Source: G965116155 sp965116155
GTDB taxonomy: Bacteria > Bdellovibrionota > Bdellovibrionia > Bdellovibrionales > UBA1609
Direction of reading: 5' to 3'
DNA length: 64,000 bases
Assembly (NCBI GenBank): GCA_965116155.1
Contig: OZ220488.1
Coordinates: forward strand, 1,547,224-1,611,223
Shown: positions 15,887 to 24,750 of the stretch, one piece after another
Numbering within the stretch: position 1 is the stretch's first letter
Layout: each line of letters begins with the position of its first letter
Notes under the pieces: generated by a model
Databases searched by the model: none
What the model was told of the DNA's origin: nothing
What the model saw: the letters and a program-made list of their open reading frames with translations, nothing else
Program-made: the position numbers and the translations under genes

Positions 15887-16087
15887 GTTTACTCAACGGG
15901 CGGAGCTTTGACGTGAGTGTCGCGGCTTCGGGCTTAGAGATCGCCCAAAGCCGCAGGGCCATAGATCCCTTATAGGTCGAAAAATAAAATTGGGTAATGC
16001 GCCACCTCCTTCGCAGACGCCTCTTGCAGAGGCTGCTCCGGAGTTGGCTCTTATTGCCCAATTTTATTTTTCTAGCACTCTAACTTG
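15887..16087. repeat. Family 1 repeat, copy with AAATAAAATTGGG arms
   Basis: The second tandem copy. Its left module is nearly identical to that of the first copy, but the hairpin arms are quite different: 15979-15998 GAAAAATAAAATTGGGTAAT pairs with 16053-16072 at 19 of 20 positions. The conserved end CTAGCACTCTAACTTG overlaps the 3' end of the minus-strand VWA gene and supplies its last Ser codon and TAG stop (16080-16085). Confidence 0.9.
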
Positions 16088-19000
16088 CTGCGCATTGGTA
16101 CTTAAATTTGTACTGGCCGGTGTCTAAAGGGTCGGTGCAGGTGAGGGCGCCATTAGAGTCTGCTACACATTTTTTGCAATCCACTTTTAAATTGCTGCCC
16201 ACAGTGCATTTTGGCTGAGGCGACAGCAGCTGATCAGATGCATCTAGCACCTCAACCAACCTATGTGCAGAGTTTTCTTCATCGTAGGTTGCAGTGTTTT
16301 TGTAGTTTAAAGGTTGGCACTCTAATTTTACCTGCATCACAATGCGACGCGCTTTTTCTACCACATCCTCTAGCACATCAGCATAAGTATCGGTATCAGC
16401 CACATCACCAAACGAGCCTCCTGTTAAGTTAGTTAGATCGCGATAATACCTGCCTGTACTATAAATAGAGTTCCACATAAAAGACGTATCCGGCAAAATA
16501 GACCGCATGGTGTTTATTACTGTTTGGGCATTTGTACGTGACCCATCGGGCTCATCTGTAAGCACCACTGCAGCCAAGTGGCGCAAGTTTTTAAAAAACC
16601 AAAGCCCTTGCGACAGCAGAGTGGATTCATTATTTTTTGAATTATGATAAGCCCGTATGAGCTTTAAAAAGCTGCTTATACCGCGCTCATTATCGTGACC
16701 GCTTGTTCCTGTACAAGTAACTGTTCCTGATAAGGACCTTTGAGCTTTTAAAAAGCTAGCTGTATTGCCGTCGCTTTCTGAAATATCTTGGCGATTAGGG
16801 CCACGGTCTAAAACATAGACCTCTCCCCTTATGTTTATAGGCCCCACCCCTAGGTTGAGCAAGGGTGCTAACAATTTTCGCAGTGCAGTCACTTTTTTTG
16901 CAGACACCATAGGCGTTCTGCAATTGTATCCAAAGGGCGGCTCGTTCGATACTTGCACAAAGTGCCTAAAAGGCGGGGCTGAGTTATGGTAATAATAATC
17001 CGTAGTGCTCACGGCGACCCTGTATTCTAAACCCTTCATAGCCGCTAACAAGCTTGGGACACCCTTTTTAGACATAGCGTCATGCTCTTCTGACATAGAC
17101 CCTGAGTTATCTACGATTAAAAGCAATCCTACGCGTTCGAGTTCTGTGCTGCTGTTAGCTGTTACGAGTTTATTTGTGCGTCCGCAGTCAACGCCATAGC
17201 ACCAATTGTGTTCTGCTACTGCGCTTTCATTGCCCACTAAGTCTGTGGCTTTAATTTCAAACTTATAATCTCCTCCTGTGGTGTGTGCAAAACTAAAAGG
17301 GCTCGTGCATTCGGCAAAGCTCGCACTGGTAATAGACGCCGCTTTAGATGCGCGGCAAAGCACTTGTGCAATGCCCGAGGCTCCTGCATCATGAGCTAAA
17401 AAGTGCACCTCAGCCGAGGACTCTTGCGTAACACTCGCAACACTTTGATCGGCTTGAATCGCCACAACAGGCGCTGTGGTGTCCATTATGATAGAATCCG
17501 TCACGCAGCTGGAGGTGTTTTCCACTCTTGTATTTGGTGCTGTATTAGGTACAAGGTGCTTGTATTTTACAAACACATTTAAAGTGTTAGCGCCTTCAGG
17601 GTTTGTACCAGGGACAAGGTTTTGCATGCGTTTGCTTGCAGTGAAGTTTTCACATGCTTCGCCTTGCAAGCAAGTGGAGTCGGTGTAAAAGCATGTACGC
17701 GTAGCGTCCTGCGCCACGAAGCTTACGTCTAAGTTTGTGCTGCGGGTGAAGCTGGCGCCTGCAGCGATTTCGACGCTTCCTGTTAAGTCTTGGGGCGTAG
17801 GGTTTGCAATGCTGTAGCTTGTGCTAATGGCGGGGCTTTCGTTGCCTGCTTGGTCCGTGGCTTTGACATAAAACTTATACGTCCCTAGGCCGAGTTTGCC
17901 TTTTTTGTTATAAACCACAGGGGACGCAGCGCAATCGCGCCACACAGGCGTGCTGCCTAAAATCGCGTTTGCGCACTTCGTGCTCGCAATGCCGCTATCT
18001 GTATCTGTTACGGAAAAAGAGGCACTCACACGCTCGCCATAGGTTTTGTCTGCAATGTCCTCCACTGATACCGTAGGTGCAAGTACGTCATACAGCAAAT
18101 AAGCGCTCAAGCAATCGCTGTAGTCGACTTGGCCTGAAGTTGAGCTTGGAGCTTTAAGTTTTACATACACATAGGCTTTGTCTCCGCTGCGCACTAAAGC
18201 CGGGCGCGATGTAGTGGCAAATGCTGTTTCAGCCCCCATAGCGCTGCTGCAAGTAGAGTCGCTAAAAAACTGCATATGGCTCGGCGAGCGGGTGCTGGTG
18301 ATAGTAAGCTCCACCTGTCCTTGGGAGAGTGTATTGGTGTAGGTTTGTGAAAAAGACAAACTCGCAGGCACACTTCTTGGATTGTAAGGCTTTACTGCAA
18401 ACTCTCCCTTTGCAACGTCTCCCATGTTATCTAAGTTATCCCAAGCTTTGGCTTCAAAAATATACGCACCCTCGATGCGCGAGCTAAAGTTTTGCAGTTT
18501 GTTAGCTGTGCAGTCTTGCCACGCAGGGGCAGTGGCAGACTTAGCATAAGGCCCACGGCACTGGGTGCGTTTTAAGTCGCCGACGCCGTTAACTTCGCGC
18601 CAGCCCACGCGCACGGTGGCGCCGTATTCAGCGCCGTTAGCAGGTGCTACAATCTGCAAGCTTGGCCCTTTAGTGTCGTAGATCAGCTCCTTACATATGC
18701 AGGCAGACTCTTTTGTGTGAGTGGTGCCGTACTGGGTGAGAGAGCTACTAATGCGCGCGCAGATGATGATTTTATTGTCGTCTGTTACGTCCACGCTTTC
18801 CAGCGTATAGGGAGTATCTTGGTGAGGCAGGTTTTGTGAGCCTTGAATGGGATTGGTACAGCTTTTGTCTTTAAAAAAGCTTACACCAATTTGGCCATTT
18901 AAGTCGTTTTGTACCTCGGTGATAGTGACCTTTACACTGCGTTTGTTGGTGCGTGTGATGTCAGACTCAAAGCTTAGTGTACCTATGACAGGATTTTGCG

Positions 19001-19613
19001 GCAAGGGCAAAACAGAAAAGCTTTTTTCTACCTGGGTGATAGCGTCTGCGCGATTTTGAGCTTTTACTATAAACTTATACGCACCTGCCTCAAGTGCAGG
19101 TGAAGTGTAAGTGGCATTGCAGTCAAAAAACCCCGCACCCGCTAGGCCTTCAAGTTTGCAAAGTTGCTTTTTTAGAGCCGCGCCAGCCGTGCCACTTGAA
19201 GCCTCAAATTCCAGCTCCACCTGCACACCCTCATACAAAGGACTCTCAATATCTGCAATACTCACAGCAGGCTTGGTGGTATTGCTTTGATTATTATCGT
19301 TGTCTGCATTACTGCGCCCCCTGGTGCGTTCTGGGGTAGAGGCTTTTTCGCGCTTAGTTCTAGAGGCAGGGTTTTTAACAAAACTCACATCTTCACAAGA
19401 GTTATAAAAAACCGGTAACGCCAAGCCCACTACAAGCACTAGTAGCATTAGGCCTTTGCCGTTTAAGCTTAAACCTGATGCAGTTTTATTTTTAAGGTGC
19501 CTTGTGGTCTTGCTGCGCTTTTTGCGCGTACTTGTGGGGACTGTCGGGGTTTTAGATTTTTTTAACCCACTGCGCTTGGTTGTTTTTTTGGCCCCTGGCC
19601 TTTTCCGCCCCAT
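16080..19613 (-). CDS. Large Ig-like repeat protein with C-terminal von Willebrand A domain
   Basis: An 1177-residue surface or envelope protein. Residues 1-50 are very basic (Lys/Arg/Thr rich), followed by a membrane helix at about 52-70 (GLMLLVLVVGLALPVF). From about 100 to 810 there are five to six Ig-like repeats, each with a spaced Cys pair and the closing pattern Y-K-F-x-V-K-A-T-D-x-A-G-N-E-S. A VWA domain at about 820-1100 carries the metal-site motif DNSGS (about 834) and VVLTDEPDG (about 1010). A Cys-rich tail follows. VWA and Ig domains suggest adhesion or a structural role outside the inner membrane. The stop codon is supplied by a family 1 repeat. The long basic N-terminus before the membrane helix is unusual for an exported protein. 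Confidence 0.85.
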   Translation of the reverse strand: MGRKRPGAKKTTKRSGLKKSKTPTVPTSTRKKRSKTTRHLKNKTASGLSLNGKGLMLLVLVVGLALPVFYNSCEDVSFVKNPASRTKREKASTPERTRGRSNADNDNNQSNTTKPAVSIADIESPLYEGVQVELEFEASSGTAGAALKKQLCKLEGLAGAGFFDCNATYTSPALEAGAYKFIVKAQNRADAITQVEKSFSVLPLPQNPVIGTLSFESDITRTNKRSVKVTITEVQNDLNGQIGVSFFKDKSCTNPIQGSQNLPHQDTPYTLESVDVTDDNKIIICARISSSLTQYGTTHTKESACICKELIYDTKGPSLQIVAPANGAEYGATVRVGWREVNGVGDLKRTQCRGPYAKSATAPAWQDCTANKLQNFSSRIEGAYIFEAKAWDNLDNMGDVAKGEFAVKPYNPRSVPASLSFSQTYTNTLSQGQVELTITSTRSPSHMQFFSDSTCSSAMGAETAFATTSRPALVRSGDKAYVYVKLKAPSSTSGQVDYSDCLSAYLLYDVLAPTVSVEDIADKTYGERVSASFSVTDTDSGIASTKCANAILGSTPVWRDCAASPVVYNKKGKLGLGTYKFYVKATDQAGNESPAISTSYSIANPTPQDLTGSVEIAAGASFTRSTNLDVSFVAQDATRTCFYTDSTCLQGEACENFTASKRMQNLVPGTNPEGANTLNVFVKYKHLVPNTAPNTRVENTSSCVTDSIIMDTTAPVVAIQADQSVASVTQESSAEVHFLAHDAGASGIAQVLCRASKAASITSASFAECTSPFSFAHTTGGDYKFEIKATDLVGNESAVAEHNWCYGVDCGRTNKLVTANSSTELERVGLLLIVDNSGSMSEEHDAMSKKGVPSLLAAMKGLEYRVAVSTTDYYYHNSAPPFRHFVQVSNEPPFGYNCRTPMVSAKKVTALRKLLAPLLNLGVGPINIRGEVYVLDRGPNRQDISESDGNTASFLKAQRSLSGTVTCTGTSGHDNERGISSFLKLIRAYHNSKNNESTLLSQGLWFFKNLRHLAAVVLTDEPDGSRTNAQTVINTMRSILPDTSFMWNSIYSTGRYYRDLTNLTGGSFGDVADTDTYADVLEDVVEKARRIVMQVKLECQPLNYKNTATYDEENSAHRLVEVLDASDQLLSPQPKCTVGSNLKVDCKKCVADSNGALTCTDPLDTGQYKFKYQCAAS

Positions 19614-19631
19614 AAGGGCATGTCGGCTAGC

Positions 19632-19777
19632 CTGTAATTAGACTAAAGTCCGTAATTTATATTTGGCCCACCTGGGGTCCGGGCCCTTCAGGCCCTGCCA
19701 GGCAGGCTCATAGAATGCCTTCAACATTCTATGAGCGCTTTAAATTATTCTAATTACAGCATGCAACCCTTCGCGGA
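19632..19777. repeat. Palindromic repeat upstream of the VWA gene (paired with 21125-21205)
   Basis: Lies between the VWA gene start and the ankyrin gene end. It contains a GGGCCCTTCAGGCCCTGCC hairpin and CATAGAATGCCTTCAACATTCTATG (a hairpin around 19710-19734). An outer inverted repeat CTGTAATTAGA (19632-19642)/TCTAATTACAG (19749-19759) and GTCCG/CGGAC ends enclose it. Read on the minus strand, its core closely matches 21130-21205, so the ankyrin gene is bracketed by inverted copies of one repeat. Confidence 0.8.
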
Positions 19778-19807
19778 CTATATTCTGCTCTCCTCTTTGC
19801 AGCAGCA

Positions 19808-21028
19808 TTAACTGCTCTGTCTGCGGCAGCTTTTGCTCTGCCTGCGGCAGCTTTTGCTCTGCCTGCTGCTTCCTTTGCTCTTTTTGCAGCATCTGCGGCC
19901 CCTATCTTTTGCCACTTGTGCTCTTCCCTCAGGCGTGTCTTGTATGCAGCCTGCCAGGATAGCGGCTGTTAGGTCTTGGTCATTATCAAGAGCTGATTCA
20001 ACAGCCGTGTGGCCTCTTTTGTTGCGTATAAAGTAATCTATGCCCTCTTCTTCTAGGAGCCTGCGCACTACGCCAGTGTGCCCCCGATTGGCAGCCTGTA
20101 TAAGCGCAGTATTACCATACATATTAGTAGCGTTGATATCTACGCCGCCATGGCGCAGCAGCATATCTACAATGGGTATGTATCCCTTTACCGCAGCCTC
20201 GATAAGGGCTGTCATGCCGACAACATTTAAGACATTCACATTGGTATCCGCATGGCTAAGCAGTGCTTGTACAATATCTGTATGCCCTTTCATGGCTGCC
20301 AAATTTAAGGGCGTGTTGTGACGCTCGTGCGTTACAGCATTAACATCTATGTCGGGCTGCTTGAGCAAGGCTTTCACTACGCCCGCATGGCCAATATAAG
20401 CAGCCACATGCAGGGCGTTAAAGTCACGGGCTTTTGGTTGATTCTCCCACACCCAGTTCGCAACAAGGTCATTGATACTTAATAAATTAGGGTGCTCTAA
20501 AAGAGACTCCACACAGTCTGTGCAACCTCTTTTGGCTTGCCAAAATAAAGCAAGCTTCAGGTCGCGGGCTTGTGTGCTGTCATGGTTGCTAATTAGTTCT
20601 ACAATGCCGCTATGGCTCTTTTGTATGGCTTTTTGTAAGGCGGTTTCGTCCTCTCTATCAGCCAAGCTAACATCTATCCCAGGCACATCTAGCAAAGCCT
20701 GCACTATGCGCTCGCGACCTAGCTTGCTTGCAGCTATTAAAGCCGTTGTGCCACTGGATTGAGGCAAATTGACGTCTATACCAGGCTGCTGCAACAAAAA
20801 CCGCACCATGTCTAGCTCGCCCGCATAGGCAGCTGATACAAGTGCCGTGTCCCCCGAGAAATTCATCCCATTGATGTTGGCTTTGTGGTATTTAAGCAAA
20901 TGCTCCACTTTGGCCTTGTTGCCTCTACTTGCATGCGAGGCCAAAGAAGAAACATGCAGCCCCCCGCTCCAAGCCGTGGGCACCACAAAAATCCAAAGGC
21001 TAACAAAAACCATAAACTTCATTAACAC
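19808..21028 (-). CDS. Exported ankyrin-repeat protein
   Basis: A 406-residue protein with a signal peptide (about residues 1-21, VFVSLWIFVVPTAWS) and about nine ankyrin repeats from residue 25 to 350, with the usual G-x-T-A-L-x-x-A-A pattern (GDTALVSAAYAGELDMVRFL, GMTALIEAAVKGYIPIVDML). Ankyrin repeats bind other proteins. The C-terminal 25 residues are a short tandem repeat of Cys-Arg-Arg-Gln-Ser-Lys type, encoded by tandem DNA repeats at 19810-19880. Export plus ankyrin repeats would fit a protein aimed at a host or prey cell, but periplasmic roles are also known. Bracketed by inverted repeats on both sides. A related but distinct ankyrin gene is at 35426. Confidence 0.88.
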   Translation of the reverse strand: MLMKFMVFVSLWIFVVPTAWSGGLHVSSLASHASRGNKAKVEHLLKYHKANINGMNFSGDTALVSAAYAGELDMVRFLLQQPGIDVNLPQSSGTTALIAASKLGRERIVQALLDVPGIDVSLADREDETALQKAIQKSHSGIVELISNHDSTQARDLKLALFWQAKRGCTDCVESLLEHPNLLSINDLVANWVWENQPKARDFNALHVAAYIGHAGVVKALLKQPDIDVNAVTHERHNTPLNLAAMKGHTDIVQALLSHADTNVNVLNVVGMTALIEAAVKGYIPIVDMLLRHGGVDINATNMYGNTALIQAANRGHTGVVRRLLEEEGIDYFIRNKRGHTAVESALDNDQDLTAAILAGCIQDTPEGRAQVAKDRGRRCCKKSKGSSRQSKSCRRQSKSCRRQSS

Positions 21029-21124
21029 ACCTCCAATAAATTTAGAGCGCTAGCCCCACGCAAAGAACCGTTTAACAACAAGTAAGCGCGTTGTCACTAG
21101 TGCGCCGCGACAAGTCCGCTAGAG

Positions 21125-21205
21125 AGCGTGATAGAATGCCGAAAGCATTCTATCTGCCTGACTGGCAGGGCCTTGAAGGGCCCGGATCCCAGGGGTGGGC
21201 CAATA
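21125..21205. repeat. Inverted partner of the repeat at 19632-19777
   Basis: GATAGAATGCCGAAAGCATTCTATC (21130-21154) is a strong hairpin, followed by CTGACTGGCAGGGCCTTGAAGGGCCC and GGTGGGCC. The order and sequence match the reverse complement of the copy on the other side of the ankyrin gene, with scattered mismatches. It lies in the 236-base gap between the ankyrin gene and the kinase gene, where both are divergently transcribed; I see no other feature in that gap. Confidence 0.78.
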
Positions 21206-21264
21206 GCAGCCGAGACAGGGCTTTTATTTTTAACCCCTGATTCCGATTCTGTGATAGAGGCGGG

Positions 21265-23724
21265 GTGGTTTTAGTGGCTCAAAATAAAACAGCACAAAAG
21301 GATACAGCCGGGGTTTCGCTGCCTTGTTATTTCGCGGGGCACCTGCTTTTAGAAAGGCTCGCCCGTGGGGGCATGGCCGAGGTGTATTTGGCCAGGGCGC
21401 CTACGGTATCGAGCAAAATTGTGCATTTTGTGGCTTTAAAGCGCATTTTGGGCAAATACTCTCAGTCTGAAGATTTTAAAGAAATGTTCGAAAAAGAGGT
21501 CCTGTCTTTGCAGAGCATGTCGCACGCCAATGTGGTGGGTTTTAAGGCTTCAGGTGTGGACGCTAGCACTAAGGAGCCGTACTTGGTAATGGAGTACGTG
21601 CATGGTCGTAATCTGCGTTTGATTTTAAAAAAATCTGAAAAAGAGCAAAAGCCCATTAGCGTACCTTTGGCGGTGCATATTATTTGCGAAGCAGCTGCTG
21701 GATTAGACTATGTGCATGGTTTTAAAGACCCACGCACCTTTGTGCCTTTAAATATTGTGCACCGTGATGTTTCGCCCCACAACATTATGATCGGGCTAGA
21801 TGGCAGTGTAAAGCTGATAGATTTTGGCATCGTAAAGGCCAAAATAGAGCAGCTGCATGCGGGCTTTGATGACAACCTAACCCGCAAGGGTTTAATCAAG
21901 GGCAAGTTCAGCTATATGAGCCCCGAGCAGCTCCTTAATAAAGCGCTCGATCATCGGTCTGATGTGTTTTCTTTGGGTATCATACTGTGGGAGCTTTTGA
22001 CTCAAAGGCGATTGTTTTTAGGAGAGTCGGAGCTAGAAACGTATCAAAAGGTTAAGACTATGGACACGCCTTTGGTGTCTAGTATTGTGCCCAATACCGA
22101 CCCTGATCTGGAGCGTATCGTACAAAAGGCCTTGCAAAAGGATGTAGGGCAAAGATATGAGTCCACCTTTGCATTGCAAAAGGATTTGTCTGTCTTTTTA
22201 TCTAAGTCTTATCCTACTTTTCATGCATCGGACTTAGGCCAATATGCGTCTTCGCTTTACTCTAAAGAGTTGCCGCGTATGACCAAGCTCTTTGCTAAAT
22301 ACTCTGAAATAGCTTTTGACGAAGGCAACGCTAATAGTCGTCACTTACAGACAGAAGACAACTCAAGCATGATCTTGCCCATGCAAAATAATAGCGTGGG
22401 TTCGAAGGTAGAAATCGGCATGTCAGGTGGCGGGCCTGTTTTGCAAAGCGCCCCCATTTTGCAAGCGCCTCTTACGGAGGCTAAAATTGCAGGTAACGAA
22501 ACCCAAACAGAGCAACAGGCACCTGCAGATACTATGGTGGCTGCGGCACCGGATAATCCAGGCGCAGTACTGCAAGAGACACATGTTTCAAACCCTGAGC
22601 CCAAAGATTATAGTGAGTCACCAAAGCCACCGCCTGCTAAATCTAGCACTAAAAAAAGGTCGCAGCTCTTTTTGGCAAGGTCTGGCAAAAAGCAAAAACC
22701 CATTCAAAGAGTGCGGCAAAAGATGCTTTTGTTAAAGCAGCGCATGCAGGTATATTCCATATACGTAGCCCTTTTGGCTGGGGTGGTTTTAGTGGGTGGT
22801 GCGGGTTGGCAGGTTTATAACAATGCCGAATTCAGAGCAAAGCTTGCGGGGTTGTTTGATGTTTCGCGAGAGAAGACTTTTACTCTTATGCATGAGGGCA
22901 TGCAAAAGGCGGAGCAGGCGTATTCTAACAGGGATGGTGGTGGAGTTAGTGCGGGCGAACAGGCATCGCAGGATTTTAAAATTCTAACCGCTAGTCAAGA
23001 GGCAGAGGTAGAATTTTCTCAGCTTGGTGAAAATAGGCGCAACATACGCGTTGCAGCGGTCATTATGAAGCGCGATGAAGTCACAGGCAGTGTGGATAAA
23101 CTGTTCAAAACCAACGCGCTGGTTTATACATCTGACAAGGCCATACACCCTTTGCCGAGCAGCAATGAGTGGGTGCTTATGAATGGCACAACGCCTAGTG
23201 TGTTTAATGTAGACACCAAAACACAGTGGGTTAAGGTTGAAACTCAGAGCAAAAAAGGTTTCTACGGCATTCAAAAACTGCCCTCGTTAGAAAAACAAAA
23301 CGCTAAAGTCGAAGTGCCTTTGGATGGCTATACGCACGGGTTTCGCACAAATATTGATACGCAAAAACCACTGCTTTATGCAGAAAACAAGCCCATCCTG
23401 CTGCAGGGCAAGTTAGTGAACCTTCGTGCTAAGCGGGGCAACCGGCGTGTGCCGGTTACTTTGCCGTTACGGCTTAGCAAGGGAGTGGCCTATGTGGATG
23501 CAAATTATAGGTTTCAGGGAGCTTTTGTGGAGAGCCTTTTGGGTGAGCGAATTGAGTTTAAAAACCGTATGGATTTTCATATTAAAGAGCCTGCAGGGGA
23601 GTGTTATGTGGGGTTGATGTTTTCTAAAATTTCACAAAGCCTAAGTGTTAACCCTCGCAGCACCACCTGCCACGGCAGCCGAGTCCGCGCCAACACCTTA
23701 TTTGTTAAGTTACCACCGTATTAG
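21265..23724 (+). CDS. Transmembrane serine/threonine protein kinase
   Basis: An 819-residue eukaryotic-type kinase. The kinase domain (about residues 28-310) has the Gly-rich loop LARGGMAEVYLAR, catalytic Lys in FVALKRIL, HRDVSPHNIM with the catalytic Asp (about 166), the IDFGIVKAK magnesium loop and SYMSPEQL. The form HRDVSPHN is typical of myxobacterial-style kinases. A Pro/Gln/Ala-rich linker follows, then a basic stretch, one membrane helix (about 500-520, VALLAGVVLVGGAGWQVY) and a roughly 290-residue periplasmic domain without PASTA repeats, possibly a sensor. The start could be GTG 21265 or GTG 21274. Its TAG stop (23722-23724) lies in the conserved end of a family 1 repeat. The regulated pathway is unknown. 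Confidence 0.9.
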   Translation: MVLVAQNKTAQKDTAGVSLPCYFAGHLLLERLARGGMAEVYLARAPTVSSKIVHFVALKRILGKYSQSEDFKEMFEKEVLSLQSMSHANVVGFKASGVDASTKEPYLVMEYVHGRNLRLILKKSEKEQKPISVPLAVHIICEAAAGLDYVHGFKDPRTFVPLNIVHRDVSPHNIMIGLDGSVKLIDFGIVKAKIEQLHAGFDDNLTRKGLIKGKFSYMSPEQLLNKALDHRSDVFSLGIILWELLTQRRLFLGESELETYQKVKTMDTPLVSSIVPNTDPDLERIVQKALQKDVGQRYESTFALQKDLSVFLSKSYPTFHASDLGQYASSLYSKELPRMTKLFAKYSEIAFDEGNANSRHLQTEDNSSMILPMQNNSVGSKVEIGMSGGGPVLQSAPILQAPLTEAKIAGNETQTEQQAPADTMVAAAPDNPGAVLQETHVSNPEPKDYSESPKPPPAKSSTKKRSQLFLARSGKKQKPIQRVRQKMLLLKQRMQVYSIYVALLAGVVLVGGAGWQVYNNAEFRAKLAGLFDVSREKTFTLMHEGMQKAEQAYSNRDGGGVSAGEQASQDFKILTASQEAEVEFSQLGENRRNIRVAAVIMKRDEVTGSVDKLFKTNALVYTSDKAIHPLPSSNEWVLMNGTTPSVFNVDTKTQWVKVETQSKKGFYGIQKLPSLEKQNAKVEVPLDGYTHGFRTNIDTQKPLLYAENKPILLQGKLVNLRAKRGNRRVPVTLPLRLSKGVAYVDANYRFQGAFVESLLGERIEFKNRMDFHIKEPAGECYVGLMFSKISQSLSVNPRSTTCHGSRVRANTLFVKLPPY

Positions 23725-23870
23725 AGTGCTAGTCCAAAATTCTGGGACTAAGCGGCGCTCCTGGCGCAACCTCCCAAAGGGAGGTGGCCGCGACAGGAGC
23801 AAGCGTCCCGCAGAATTTTGGGCGACCTATAAGTGCGCAAGCATAAAGGTGAAAAGGGGAACTAGACAGA
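23722..23870. repeat. Family 1 repeat plus small family 2 remnant
   Basis: TTAGAGTGCTAG begins in the kinase stop codon. The arms are 23733-23747 TCCAAAATTCTGGGA and 23806-23822, pairing with a two-base bulge; an inner GCTCCTGGCGCAACCTCCC stem pairs with GGGAGGTGGCCGCGACAGGAGC. The conserved GCGACCTATAAG closes it at 23822-23833. Immediately after, GCGCAAGCATAAAGGTG and CTAGACAG (23835-23869) are the two ends of family 2 brought close together, a deletion derivative. Confidence 0.85.
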
Positions 23871-23879
23871 AGGCGGTCT

Positions 23880-24191
23880 CTAGGCTACGTGCTTATCTTT
23901 TTTGTCGACCACTATAGTCTTGGCCTTGAGGTTAAACACAGCCAAATACTTGTCGAGAGTTTCTAGCTTGGGTTTTCTGCGCCCCTTAATGAATTGCGAA
24001 ATATTTTGAACCGGAATGCCGGATTTTTCAGAAAATTCTTTAATGCCCATTTGCGTAATGGTGTACTTTAATGCATCCTCAAGGCTGTCTCCAAAGTGTT
24101 CCATAGAGGTCACAAGGGTAGCCCTGGCATACTCTATGTTTTGCATTTTTTCTGCCACATATTTGTCAAATGACTCACTTCTTCTTGGCAT
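23880..24191 (-). CDS. HigA/HI1420-family antitoxin
   Basis: A 103-residue antitoxin starting MPRRSESFDKYVAEKM with a Glu/Ala-rich N-terminal helix pair and a helix-turn-helix (FSEKSGIPVQNISQFIKGRR, about residues 53-72). It neutralises the toxin encoded just upstream and presumably represses the operon. It overlaps the toxin gene by 17 bases, so the toxin is translated first, as is usual for HigBA-type and HI1419/HI1420 pairs and unlike RelBE. The likely operator is the perfect palindrome at 24508-24543. Its C-terminal LKAKTIVVDKK resembles that of the orphan antitoxin at 15391 (LKAKILLDAS), so the two loci are paralogous. Confidence 0.88.
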   Translation of the reverse strand: MPRRSESFDKYVAEKMQNIEYARATLVTSMEHFGDSLEDALKYTITQMGIKEFSEKSGIPVQNISQFIKGRRKPKLETLDKYLAVFNLKAKTIVVDKKDKHVA

Positions 24192-24507
24192 AATCCCTCC
24201 AATACAGCGCGGCTTTTTTGATGTCAGATGTTTGCGATTTTTTGTTTCCTCCTAACAGCAGGAGAACAAATTTTTCCTCTACCTTAACAAAATACACTCG
24301 TAGACCAGAGCTATGCTTATAAGGTATTTTAAGCTCCCAAAGGCCGCTAGCACCTTTAAGAGCTTTTATCTTATTTGTGCGCGCGCCTTTTTTGAGCCTG
24401 CACAAGTATCGCACAATAATGGCCTGGGTGTTTTTATTATGCTTTTCAAGCCACTTAACAAAGGGTTTTTCTCCTGCGCCTGTTTCGTAGTATTCTAACA
24501 CGACCAC
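24175..24507 (-). CDS. RelE/HigB-type (Gp49-like) mRNA interferase toxin
   Basis: A 110-residue RelE-fold toxin of the HI1419/Gp49-like family: PFVKWLEKHNKNTQAIIVRY, a Lys-rich KKGARTNKIKAL loop, LWELKIPYKHSSGLRVYFVK, FVLLLLGGNKKSQTSDI and KKAALYWRDYAKKK. Such toxins cut mRNA on the ribosome. The start is GTG (24507, or GTG 24501). It is intact, in contrast to its paralogue at 15038, and first in the operon with its antitoxin. The start codon adjoins a 36-base palindrome that probably overlaps the promoter. The pair is AT-rich against its surroundings, consistent with mobile origin. Confidence 0.88.
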   Translation of the reverse strand: MVVLEYYETGAGEKPFVKWLEKHNKNTQAIIVRYLCRLKKGARTNKIKALKGASGLWELKIPYKHSSGLRVYFVKVEEKFVLLLLGGNKKSQTSDIKKAALYWRDYAKKK

Positions 24508-24543
24508 CTTTACATATTAATCACTATTGATTAATATGTAAAG
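24508..24543. promoter_or_regulatory. Perfect 16-bp palindrome, likely operator of the toxin-antitoxin operon
   Basis: CTTTACATATTAATCA (24508-24523) and its exact reverse complement TGATTAATATGTAAAG (24528-24543) are separated by four bases, directly in front of the toxin start. An AT-rich perfect dyad at this place is what a HigA-type helix-turn-helix antitoxin dimer would bind for autorepression. TATTAAT/ATTAAT stretches could serve as the -10 element. Binding is inferred. Confidence 0.8.
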
Positions 24544-24564
24544 ATTTCTTTCTGATGGTCGCTC

Positions 24565-24750
24565 CTCTTTGAGGGGCTTTGACGGGAGTGTGGCCGCTAC
24601 GGGCCTTTGGCCCTTCGCTACAGGCTCGTAGAAGACTTATAGGCCGCAAAACAAACTTGGGCCTTTCGTTTGTCCCAAGGATAGACGTTTCTGAGCTGCC
24701 CTTGGGACTGCACTTGTTGGCCAAGTTTGTTTTGCTAGCGCTCTAACTTG
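24565..24750. repeat. Family 1 repeat, copy with AAAACAAACTTGG arms
   Basis: Left module GGGGCTTTGACGGGAGTGTGG with a GCTACGGGCC...GGCCCTTCGCTACAGGC hairpin, then ACTTATAGGCCGC. Arm 24646-24663 GCAAAACAAACTTGGGCC pairs completely with 24719-24735 apart from one bulged G; an inner GTCCCAAGG/CCCTTGGGAC stem lies between. Closed by CTAGCGCTCTAACTTG. Same arm type as the half copy at 63029. Confidence 0.9.
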
